Part shown: positions 8,498-16,546 of the stretch, piece after piece
How the letters are laid out: each line of letters starts with the position of its first letter
Position numbering within the stretch: the stretch's first letter is position 1
Origin: Bacteroidales bacterium
Lineage (GTDB): Bacteria; Bacteroidota; Bacteroidia; Bacteroidales; Muribaculaceae
Length of the DNA stretch: 63,325 nucleotides
NCBI GenBank assembly: GCA_014800525.1
Contig: JAAVFV010000005.1
Span: 14,357-77,681 of the forward strand
Direction: 5' to 3'
The notes under the pieces: model-generated
The model's input: the letters and a program-made list of their open reading frames with translations, nothing else
What the model was told of the DNA's origin: nothing
Database searches by the model: none
Made by a program: the position numbers and the translations under genes

Positions 8498-9670
8498 ATG
8501 AATAAAAAGATCTTGAAAGGGATGGTTCTGCCGCTGATGGCAACCGCATTGCTCCCTTCGTGTAAAGGTGGTGACAAGCAAGCGCAGATGATGCAGATGC
8601 AACAACAGGCGCCTTCACTGGCAGTGCTCACGATCGGAGAAGAGGACTCAAAGCTTGAGACAGCTATTCCGGCTACTCTCCAGGGAGAAAACGATATTGA
8701 GATTCGTCCTCAGATTTCGGGATTCCTCACAAAGGTGAATGTGGAGGAAGGTCAGGTTGTTTCGAAAGGGCAGGTTCTTTTCACAATCGATCAGGTGTCG
8801 CTTCAGGCTGCTGTGGATGCTGCCCAGGCCGGTGTGGAGTCTGCGCGTGCCGCTGTGGCCGTGGCTGAAGCTAATGTCAATACAGCCCGCACCAATGCTA
8901 ATAATAATAAGCTTCTCCTTGAGAAAAATATCATCAGCAGTGCTGCTTATCAGACTTCTGCCGATGCTCTTAACGCTGCTATCGCACAACTGAATGCCTC
9001 AAAGGCACAGCTGAATCAGGCAAACGCCAATCTGGTGTCGGCACGTAAGAACCTTTCTTATTCAGTGGTAACAGCTCCTGCTGCCGGCGTGGTCGGTACG
9101 ATTGTAAATAAGGCTGGTTCTCTTGTGTCGCCTCAGACTCTTCTGACCGTTCTTTCCGACAATCGCGATATGCAGGCTAAATTCTCACTTAATGAGAAGG
9201 AGATTCTTGCTCTCACCGATAACGGTAGTCGCTCGCTCGACCAGGCTATCGCTGCGATGCCTGCTGTCACCTTCCGTCTCGCCACAGGTGAAGTCTATGA
9301 ATATCCCGGTAAAGTCACAGCTATCTCCGGTGTGATCAGTTCCTCCACAGGTTCGGCTGTGGCTACTGCTACTTTCCCTAACCCCAAAGGTATGCTCCAT
9401 AGCGGTAATACGGGTGAAGTGCTGATTCCATCTCTCCGCACCAACGCCATCGTAATCCCCCAGACAGCCACGTTCGACATTCAGAATATGAAGTTCGTAT
9501 ATGTAGTGGGCGATTCAAGCAAGGTTCATTCCACACCGATTACTGTGGCCGCGGAAAATGATGGTCAGAATTACATCGTTACAGGCGGTCTGAAACCGGG
9601 TGATGTGATCGTTACAGAAGGTGTGGGTGTATCCGTGAAAGATAATATGGTGATAAGCCCCAAAAAATAA
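8498..9670 (+). CDS. RND efflux periplasmic adaptor (MFP), lipoprotein
   Basis: A 390-residue AcrA/MexA-type adaptor that bridges the inner-membrane pump and the outer-membrane channel. The N-terminus is a lipoprotein signal with lipobox LLPSC (lipid-modified C22). The order is typical: a barrel-sandwich half (IRPQISGFLTKVNVEEGQVV), an Ala-rich coiled-coil hairpin (about residues 105-185), the second lipoyl half (VTAPAAGVVGTIVNKAGSLV), a beta-barrel and a membrane-proximal domain. First gene of a pump-channel-acyltransferase operon with its own promoter. No adjacent regulator gene is present. Substrate cannot be read from the sequence. Confidence 0.95.
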   Translation: MNKKILKGMVLPLMATALLPSCKGGDKQAQMMQMQQQAPSLAVLTIGEEDSKLETAIPATLQGENDIEIRPQISGFLTKVNVEEGQVVSKGQVLFTIDQVSLQAAVDAAQAGVESARAAVAVAEANVNTARTNANNNKLLLEKNIISSAAYQTSADALNAAIAQLNASKAQLNQANANLVSARKNLSYSVVTAPAAGVVGTIVNKAGSLVSPQTLLTVLSDNRDMQAKFSLNEKEILALTDNGSRSLDQAIAAMPAVTFRLATGEVYEYPGKVTAISGVISSSTGSAVATATFPNPKGMLHSGNTGEVLIPSLRTNAIVIPQTATFDIQNMKFVYVVGDSSKVHSTPITVAAENDGQNYIVTGGLKPGDVIVTEGVGVSVKDNMVISPKK

Positions 9671-9746
9671 AATATAAGCATTTCTATTTTCGGAAAGCTG
9701 AAATCGGGCTTATTCTCCTGTGCTCGGTTTCTGAAAGAATTATAAT

Positions 9747-12700
9747 ATGAAATTATCAACTTTTATCAACCGTCCGGTGCTATCAACCGTGATCTCGGTC
9801 TTTATCGTGATCTTCGGTATTCTCGGATTGGTGTCGTTGCCTATCGAGCAGTATCCTGATATTGCGCCTCCTACAATTCAGGTGACCACTACTTATACCG
9901 GTGCGAATGCTCAGACGGTGCTTAATTCCGTGATTGCTCCTATCGAGGAGCAGATCAATGGCGCGGAAGGTATGGACTATATGGTGTCCACCGCCACAAA
10001 TGATGGTCAGGCTGAGATCCAGGTTTACTTTAAGCAGGGTATGAATCCTGATATGGCTGCCGTTGACGTCCAGAACCGTGTAGCAAAAGCAGCTGCATTC
10101 CTTCCTTCTGAGGTGAACCAGGTGGGTGTGAACACTCAGAAACGTCAGACCTCAATGCTTATGGTAGCGGGTCTTTTCGATTCTTCCGGTCAATACAATC
10201 AAGAGTTTATCGAAAATTACGTTTCAATCAATATCCTTCCCCAGGTAAAACGTGTCACAGGTGTAGGTGATGCTTCAGCCTTCGGTGCCGACTATTCAAT
10301 GCGTATATGGCTCGACCCGAAGCAAATGGCCCAGTACAACCTGATGCCATCTGATATCACCGCAGCCCTTGCGGAGCAGAATATCGAGGCAGCTCCGGGT
10401 CAGTTTGGTGAGCAGGGTAATCAGTCGTTCCAGTATGTAATGAAGTACAAGGGACGTCTCTCCACACCTTCTGAATTCGAGGATATCGTGTTGCGTACCA
10501 CTTCCACCGGTGAGCTCCTTCGTCTTAAGGATGTGGCTAAAGTGGAGCTCGGTCGACTCACATACAGCGCAGGCTCCAATATCAATGGTAAGACAGGTGC
10601 GGCATTCGTGGTTTATCAGTCGGCCGGTTCTAATGCTACAGAGGTTGTGGAGAATATCCAGAAATTCCTCGACGGTGCTAAGAAGGATATGCCTAAAGGT
10701 CTGGAAATCGTAACTCTGATGAGTGTCAACGACTTCCTTTTCGCCTCAATCCATGAGGTGGTGAAGACTCTTATCGAAGCCTTTATTCTGGTGTTTGTGG
10801 TGGTATTCCTCTTCCTGCAGGATTTCCGCTCCACAATCATCCCGATTATTTCGATTCCTGTTGCCTTGATCGGTACGTTCTTCCTTCTCTATATCTTTGG
10901 GTTTACGCTCAACCTTCTGACCCTTGCCGCTCTTGTGCTCGCCATTGCGATTGTGGTTGATGATGCGATTGTGGTGGTGGAGGCCATCCATGCTAAACTC
11001 GACCAAGGATATAAGTCCTCGCGTAAGGCATCTATAGATGCTATGAATGAAATTGCCGGTGCTCTAATCTCAATTACTCTGGTAATGATGCTCGTGTTCA
11101 TCCCTGTGTCATTCCTCGGAGGTACAGCCGGTATCTTCTATCGTCAGTTCGGTCTGACTATGGCTATGGCAATTGGTCTTTCTGCTGTCAATGCACTTAC
11201 ATTATCCCCTGCTCTCTGTGCTCTTTTCCTTAAGCCTCATAAAACTGACCATGAGGAGGAAACTCCCCTCAAGCAGAGGATGAAAGATGCTTATTCTGCC
11301 GCAGGGGAAGTGGTTAAAGAAACCTATAAGAAGCGGCTTTCTTTCGATTTCCCCCCTGTGGTTACTTTTGCTCTTCTCTGCGCAGCGATTGTATTCCTCG
11401 TGCTTGGCTGGTATACATTTGAGAATGTGGTATTGAGCATTATTGCTTGCGTCGTTGCCATCCTGGCTCTTATCGGAATTTTCCAGCAACGTTTTATCGA
11501 TGCATTCAATAAAGCTTTCGACAAGCTTCTTCATGTCTATGATATCGCCACTCGTTTCTTCATGGGGCATAAGTGGATCTCGCTCGGCACTGTAGCCGTA
11601 TCCATCGGTATCCTCGTATGGCTTATGGCACGTACTCCGACCGGTCTTGTGCCCAATGAAGATACCGGTACAATCATGGGAGCCGTAACCCTCCCCCCCG
11701 CCGCTTCTCAGGAGCGCACTTCCGCCATCATGAATCAGGTGGATAGTATCATCGGTTCTATTCCGGAAGTGGAGGCTCGTACTTCAATCCTGGGATTCAG
11801 CTTCATCGGTGGCCGTGGTAATACATACGGTTCATTTATCATCAAGCTGAAACCCTGGGATGAACGTACTCGTCCCGACCAGCAGTCTTCAGCGATTCTG
11901 GGTCAGCTGTTTGCAAGGGTTCAGAGTATAAAGGGTGCTACCATCATGTTCTTCCAGCCCCCTATGATCCCGGGCTATTCAATGACTAATGGTTTCGAAA
12001 TCAAGCTCCAGGATAAGACCGGTGGTTCTATCGATAATTTCTTCAAGGTTTATCAGACATTCATCGGTCAGCTCAATGCACAGCCGGAAATTCAGATGGC
12101 ATACTCTACCTTTAACCCTACATTCCCTCAATATATGGTGGATATCGATGTGGCTAAAGTGAAAAAGGCAGGACTCACTCAGTCGGCTGTGCTTCAGGCC
12201 CTCCAGGGATATTATGGTGGTATGTATATCTCTAACTTCAACTCCTACGGTAAACTTTACCGTGTGATGATGCAGGCTTCCCCCGAAGCTCGTGTTTCTC
12301 CGGAGACATTGAAGCAGATAAAGGTTCGTAATGGCGACACCATGGCACCGATTGATAATTTCGTTTCTCTATCGCGTGTATATGGGCCCGACCTTCTTAA
12401 CCGTTTCAATATGTACACCTCCATCAATGTCACCGGTAGCCCGGCTCCCGGCATCAGCTCGGGTCAGGCGATCGCTGCCATCAATCGTGTTGCTCAGGAG
12501 ACCCTTCCCGTGGGATATACCTTTGAGTATTCCGGTATGACCCGTGAGGAGGCCGGCGGTGGTTCAGCCAACCTTGGTGTGGTGTTCGCTCTCGTATTGG
12601 TATTTGTATATCTTGTGCTTTCAGCTCAGTATGAGAGCTATCTGCTGCCCTGGGCAGTTATCCTTTCGGTTCCCTTCGGTCTGATGGGTACATTCATTTT

Positions 12701-13139
12701 CGCTCAGATGCGTGATATCGCCAATAATATCTACCTTCAGATTGCACTCATCATGCTTATCGGTCTTCTGGCAAAGAATGCAATTCTTATCGTGGAGTTT
12801 GCGCTGGAACGTCGTCACACCGGTCTCAGCATCTGGAATGCAGCAATTCAGGGTGCGACAGCTCGTCTGCGTCCTATCCTCATGACTTCACTGGCAATGA
12901 TTATCGGTCTTCTCCCGATGATGTTCGCCCATGGTGCGGGTGCTAATGGTTATCAGGCTTTGGGTACAGGTGCCGTCGGAGGTATGCTCATCGGTATGAT
13001 TCTTCAGGTATTGATCGTGCCTACCTTATTTATCATTTTCCAGAAAATACAGGAAAAGATTTCTCCGATTAAATGGAAAGATACTGATAATACAGGCATT
13101 TCCTCAGAGATCGAACAGTATAGTATTAATCATGAATAA
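9747..13139 (+). CDS. RND inner-membrane efflux pump (AcrB/HAE1 family) with extra membrane hairpin
   Basis: A 1130-residue proton-driven exporter. Family hallmarks: N-terminal STFINRPVLSTVISVFIVIFG, the proton-relay helix IVVDDAIVVVEAI, and GLLAKNAILIVEFALERR in the second half. AcrB-type pumps are usually about 1030-1050 residues. The excess lies between the end of the sixth-helix region (LCALFLKPHK, about residue 498) and FNKAFDKLL (about 587). There a charged stretch is followed by two hydrophobic segments, FPPVVTFALLCAAIVFLVLG and VVLSIIACVVAILALIGIF, that look like an added transmembrane hairpin. The reading frame is open throughout and the pump looks intact. It overlaps the beginning of the downstream reading frame, but the likely channel start is at 13186. 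Confidence 0.95.
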   Translation: MKLSTFINRPVLSTVISVFIVIFGILGLVSLPIEQYPDIAPPTIQVTTTYTGANAQTVLNSVIAPIEEQINGAEGMDYMVSTATNDGQAEIQVYFKQGMNPDMAAVDVQNRVAKAAAFLPSEVNQVGVNTQKRQTSMLMVAGLFDSSGQYNQEFIENYVSINILPQVKRVTGVGDASAFGADYSMRIWLDPKQMAQYNLMPSDITAALAEQNIEAAPGQFGEQGNQSFQYVMKYKGRLSTPSEFEDIVLRTTSTGELLRLKDVAKVELGRLTYSAGSNINGKTGAAFVVYQSAGSNATEVVENIQKFLDGAKKDMPKGLEIVTLMSVNDFLFASIHEVVKTLIEAFILVFVVVFLFLQDFRSTIIPIISIPVALIGTFFLLYIFGFTLNLLTLAALVLAIAIVVDDAIVVVEAIHAKLDQGYKSSRKASIDAMNEIAGALISITLVMMLVFIPVSFLGGTAGIFYRQFGLTMAMAIGLSAVNALTLSPALCALFLKPHKTDHEEETPLKQRMKDAYSAAGEVVKETYKKRLSFDFPPVVTFALLCAAIVFLVLGWYTFENVVLSIIACVVAILALIGIFQQRFIDAFNKAFDKLLHVYDIATRFFMGHKWISLGTVAVSIGILVWLMARTPTGLVPNEDTGTIMGAVTLPPAASQERTSAIMNQVDSIIGSIPEVEARTSILGFSFIGGRGNTYGSFIIKLKPWDERTRPDQQSSAILGQLFARVQSIKGATIMFFQPPMIPGYSMTNGFEIKLQDKTGGSIDNFFKVYQTFIGQLNAQPEIQMAYSTFNPTFPQYMVDIDVAKVKKAGLTQSAVLQALQGYYGGMYISNFNSYGKLYRVMMQASPEARVSPETLKQIKVRNGDTMAPIDNFVSLSRVYGPDLLNRFNMYTSINVTGSPAPGISSGQAIAAINRVAQETLPVGYTFEYSGMTREEAGGGSANLGVVFALVLVFVYLVLSAQYESYLLPWAVILSVPFGLMGTFIFAQMRDIANNIYLQIALIMLIGLLAKNAILIVEFALERRHTGLSIWNAAIQGATARLRPILMTSLAMIIGLLPMMFAHGAGANGYQALGTGAVGGMLIGMILQVLIVPTLFIIFQKIQEKISPIKWKDTDNTGISSEIEQYSINHE

Positions 13140-13145
13140 TTCCTC

Positions 13146-13175
13146 GGAGCCGGAATCCCCCGGACTTCCGGCTCC
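13146..13175 (+). terminator. Intra-operon hairpin, possible attenuator
   Basis: A 10-bp perfect GC-rich stem (GGAGCCGGAA with TTCCGGCTCC), 10-nt loop, followed by GGTTTT. It lies just after the pump stop codon and 10 bases before the likely ATG of the channel gene. It may lower channel expression relative to the pump or stabilise the upstream mRNA. The T-run is short, so termination is probably partial. Confidence 0.55.
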
Positions 13176-13185
13176 GGTTTTCAAT

Positions 13186-14565
13186 ATGAATAAACTTATC
13201 GGATATACGATGCTCGGAGTGGCGGCTCTATCGCTGCCAAGCTGCGGCATCTATAAGAAATATGAGATGCCGGCCGACAAGAACAGATATATGTCGGAAT
13301 TCAAGCAGTCGCTTGAAGCGCCTGTGGATTCGGCGTCACTCCCCTTCCTGAAATGGGAACAGGTGTTCACAGATCCCGTTCTTCAGGAATACATCACCCG
13401 TGCGCTCGCCAACAACCGCAGTCTTGAGGATGCGATGCTTAATATCAAGATTGCCCATGCTCAGCTCAAAGGCGCAAAACTAAGCTATTTCCCCTCTCTG
13501 GCTTTCAATCCTAACGGGGGAGCGGCAAGTTATGGAGGAAGCCATATGTCCTGGTCGTACACTCTTCCGCTGGCCGCAAACTGGGAGATTGACGTCTTCG
13601 GAAAAATCCTTAACCGTAAGCGTGGTGCCAAAGTGGCAGAGGAACAAATGGAGGCTTATGCTCAGGCTGTCCGCTCGCAGATTATCTGCGGGGTTGCCAC
13701 CACATATTATAGCCTCGTATTGCTCAATCAGCAGCTCGACCTCACCAAGCGTACTTCCGAAATCTGGAAAGATCAGGTGGAGTCAATGAAACTCATGAAG
13801 CAGGCGGCAATGGTGAATGAGGCGGCCGTCGTGCAGAGTGCAGCCAACTACTGGAGCATAATGGCCACAATCCCTGAGATTGAGCAGAATATCAAGACTA
13901 CACAGAATACTCTTTCCGTTCTTCTCGGAGAATACCCCCGTGAATGGAGAGTGTCCTCTAATCTTGATTTTGCTCTTCCGGTCGATCTGAGTAAGGGCGT
14001 CCCGATGACCTATCTGGCATCCCGTCCGGATGTTCGCGCTGCTGAGCGTGGTGTAGCGGCGGCATATTATTCCCTTTCATCGGCGCGTGCAGCGTTCTAT
14101 CCTTCTTTGAACATCACGGCCCAGGGAGGTTTCACCAACATGCTCGGAGCAATGATCACCAACCCCGGTAAATGGTTTATCCAGCTTGCAGGCCAACTGA
14201 CAGCTCCCCTATTCTCACGCGGTCAGAATATCGCCAATCTTGAGGTAGCTAAGGTGAAGCAGCAGCAGGCCATGAGTGCTTTTGAATCTTCCATGCTCAG
14301 TGCGGCATCAGAAGTGAGTGATGCGCTTGCAAAGTATAACGCCAATGTCGAGAAGCGTGAATATCTCATGCAACAGATAGATAATTTGGAAAAATCTGTG
14401 GAATATACGCAGGAATTATTAACTTTGGATCAGCGAACCACATATCTGGAGGTTTTGACCGCCCAGTCGAGCCTTCTGAATGCCCAGCTTGCCAGCCTCG
14501 CATGTTGGCATAATAAGGTGACATCCCTGATCAGCCTTTATCAGGCTGTAGGTGGAGGCCGCTAA
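13186..14565 (+). CDS. RND outer-membrane factor (TolC/NodT family lipoprotein)
   Basis: A 459-residue outer-membrane channel of a tripartite efflux system. The frame is open from 13132, but the ATG at 13186 gives a proper lipoprotein signal (MNKLIGYTMLGVAALSLPSC, lipid-modified C20), whereas the extra 18 residues would bury it. Two OEP-type repeats follow, with the long helical segments expected for the periplasmic alpha-barrel (ALANNRSLEDAMLNIKIAHA; the second half near SRPDVRAAERGVAAAYYSLS). A hairpin at 13146 separates it from the pump gene. It is 32 bases upstream of an lpxA-like gene in the same direction. Confidence 0.93.
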   Translation: MNKLIGYTMLGVAALSLPSCGIYKKYEMPADKNRYMSEFKQSLEAPVDSASLPFLKWEQVFTDPVLQEYITRALANNRSLEDAMLNIKIAHAQLKGAKLSYFPSLAFNPNGGAASYGGSHMSWSYTLPLAANWEIDVFGKILNRKRGAKVAEEQMEAYAQAVRSQIICGVATTYYSLVLLNQQLDLTKRTSEIWKDQVESMKLMKQAAMVNEAAVVQSAANYWSIMATIPEIEQNIKTTQNTLSVLLGEYPREWRVSSNLDFALPVDLSKGVPMTYLASRPDVRAAERGVAAAYYSLSSARAAFYPSLNITAQGGFTNMLGAMITNPGKWFIQLAGQLTAPLFSRGQNIANLEVAKVKQQQAMSAFESSMLSAASEVSDALAKYNANVEKREYLMQQIDNLEKSVEYTQELLTLDQRTTYLEVLTAQSSLLNAQLASLACWHNKVTSLISLYQAVGGGR

Positions 14566-14597
14566 TTCTTGACCTAAATCTGAAAAACTCTGACATT

Positions 14598-15392
14598 ATG
14601 GTACAAATCAGCCCTCTCGCTTTTATTCACCCTGAAGCGAAAATAGGAAATAATGTAATCATCAATGCTTTTGCCTACATCGATCAGGATGTGGAAATCG
14701 GAGATGATTGCATCATCGGTCCTCATGTAAGCATCCTCAAGGGAGCGCGTATCGGTAAAGGTAACGTGTTCTATGACGGGTGTATCATCTCCGCCACTCC
14801 TCAGGATTTCCGTTGGAAAGGCTGTGATAGCAAAGTAGTGATTGGTGATAACAACCGTATTCGTGAACATGTGATCATCAATCGCAGTATCTATCCCGGA
14901 GGAGAGACTTCAATAGGAAATGATTCTTTCATCATGGCCCAAAGCCATATCTCTCATGATACAAAGATCGGCAACTGGGTTGTGATCGGTAACGCCGTAA
15001 AGGTGGCAGGCAACTGCAAAATCGGCAACTATACCATCCTATCATCCAATGCCCTTGTGCATGAGAATTGTGAGGTCGGAGAATGGGTACTGATCAAAGG
15101 AGGATGTCGAGTGAACAACAATGTTCCTCCATATCTGATCATGGCACATAATCCTATCGAATATTATGGTGTGAATGCCTTTATATTGCGTAAAGGAAAA
15201 TTCTCCGAGGAGAGGATTGATGAGATAGCACAATGCTATCGCCATATTTATCAGAGCAATACAAGCGCAGAAAACGCTCTCAAGCGTATTCTCTCCGATA
15301 TTGATCCGAGCAAAGAGCGTGATCAGGTTGTGGATTTCATGCGTCGTCATGATTACCGTCTCGCGGCTCTTCCGGATCTCGAGACATTATAA
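14598..15392 (+). CDS. LpxA-type UDP-GlcNAc acyltransferase paralogue
   Basis: A 264-residue left-handed beta-helix acyltransferase built from hexapeptide repeats, with the LpxA C-terminal helical domain. The family transfers a 3-hydroxyacyl chain from ACP to UDP-GlcNAc in the first step of lipid A synthesis. The catalytic-region histidines are kept (SHISHD, H117 and H120). It is clearly diverged from the second LpxA at 52851, which sits in the standard lipid A operon. Here it is the last gene of the efflux operon, 32 bases after the channel gene and before a strong terminator. It could add a different acyl chain or serve another sugar nucleotide. The fold is certain; the substrate is not. 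Confidence 0.85.
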   Translation: MVQISPLAFIHPEAKIGNNVIINAFAYIDQDVEIGDDCIIGPHVSILKGARIGKGNVFYDGCIISATPQDFRWKGCDSKVVIGDNNRIREHVIINRSIYPGGETSIGNDSFIMAQSHISHDTKIGNWVVIGNAVKVAGNCKIGNYTILSSNALVHENCEVGEWVLIKGGCRVNNNVPPYLIMAHNPIEYYGVNAFILRKGKFSEERIDEIAQCYRHIYQSNTSAENALKRILSDIDPSKERDQVVDFMRRHDYRLAALPDLETL

Positions 15393-15475
15393 TCTTCCTA
15401 TCCTTTTACGGATAAGTCCGCATAGATTTCCAATATCTCTATAGTTCGAAGCGCGAAAAAATTTCATGTTCTATA

Positions 15476-15509
15476 AAAATCTCGTCTGTATTTCTGCAGA
15501 CGGGATTTT
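15476..15509 (+). terminator. Intrinsic terminator after lpxA-like gene
   Basis: 13-bp stem (AAAATCTCGTCTG with CAGACGGGATTTT, one G-U pair) and an 8-nt loop, followed by TTTG. It ends the efflux/lpxA-like operon immediately before the cdsA promoter. Confidence 0.85.
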
Positions 15510-15514
15510 TTGTT

Positions 15515-15544
15515 TTGATACCCCATGAAAATTCTGTAATTTTG
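15515..15544 (+). promoter_or_regulatory. Promoter of cdsA
   Basis: TTG at 15515-15517, exactly 19 nt, then TAATTTTG at 15537-15544: one of the best Bacteroidetes-type promoter matches in the window. It starts five bases after the preceding terminator stem. Confidence 0.7.
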
Positions 15545-15633
15545 TAGTTCAGATCATTCTCAGATTTGTTTAAGATATAAATATCCACCCTACCCCCTCT
15601 CCTCCCGAAATCCAATTGTAAAATTCCGTGTCT

Positions 15634-16464
15634 ATGGATAAGAAAAAACTTGCTCTCCGCGCCGGCTCCGGTCTCATATATGTTGCAATAATTATAGGAT
15701 GTATTTTATGCGGGCAGATCGGAGTATGGTGTCTATCGGTGATATTCGCCACCCTCGGTATCATTGAATTCCGGAATTTGACAAATCATGGCCGGATTGG
15801 AAACCCGTATACTCTCGCACTTGACATCCTTGGGATCCTTACCCTGGTCTCTGCAGGTATGCCTGATTTTACAGGAGTTGGCCTTCTGCTCTGGATTTTG
15901 TTCTTTATCGTACGCCTGATAGCCGAACTGTATACAAAGAGTGAGCATCCTTTGTCGGATATGGCCAAATCGCTTCTTGGCCAGATTTATATCGGACTCC
16001 CCTTGAGTCTCATGAATACTATTTATGAAATTTCAGGAGGATCATATCTTCTTTTGTTGATGTTCCTTATGATATGGATCAGCGATACAGGAGCCTTCAT
16101 AGTAGGCAGTCTCCTTGGACGTCACCGCCTGTTTGAGCGCATTTCTCCCAAGAAATCATGGGAAGGCTTTTGGGGTGCCTTAGGTTTTAATGTAATTGCG
16201 GCAATCCTATTCTGTGCCTTCGGCCATGGATTTTATCTTCCCCCCGACAATTATACGGTGTGGATCATATTTGCAGTTATTGTGACCGTGTCCGGTACAT
16301 ATGGTGATCTTGTAGAATCCTTGTTCAAACGAGCATTGCATACCAAAGATTCCGGTCATCTCATTCCCGGTCATGGAGGAATTCTCGATCGCATCGATAG
16401 TCTTCTTCTGGTATCACCGACAGTAATGATTTTCTTATTTATTCTCGCTTTTGGAATGATTTAA
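15634..16464 (+). CDS. cdsA: Phosphatidate cytidylyltransferase (CDP-diglyceride synthase)
   Basis: A 276-residue integral membrane enzyme that makes CDP-diacylglycerol from CTP and phosphatidic acid, the entry to phosphatidylethanolamine and other phospholipids. About seven to eight hydrophobic helices are visible. The family signature is present near the C-terminus (SGHLIPGHGGILDRIDSL), together with KKSWEGFWGA. The frame can also begin at a GTG at 15628; the ATG at 15634 (MDKKKLALRAGSG) is preferred. In related genomes cdsA often follows ftsH directly, so the efflux block lies between two usual neighbours. Confidence 0.95.
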   Translation: MDKKKLALRAGSGLIYVAIIIGCILCGQIGVWCLSVIFATLGIIEFRNLTNHGRIGNPYTLALDILGILTLVSAGMPDFTGVGLLLWILFFIVRLIAELYTKSEHPLSDMAKSLLGQIYIGLPLSLMNTIYEISGGSYLLLLMFLMIWISDTGAFIVGSLLGRHRLFERISPKKSWEGFWGALGFNVIAAILFCAFGHGFYLPPDNYTVWIIFAVIVTVSGTYGDLVESLFKRALHTKDSGHLIPGHGGILDRIDSLLLVSPTVMIFLFILAFGMI

Positions 16465-16546
16465 TTTAGACTCAATCAGCCATCTCTAAATTTCTTTTTC
16501 GTATATACTGTAATGGGCCGTTCCGCCCGGATCCTTATTGTCAATT

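Noticed and set aside
13132-13185. Upstream start of the outer-membrane channel gene
   Set aside because: It would place 18 polar residues and a terminator-like hairpin ahead of the lipoprotein signal peptide, preventing its recognition.
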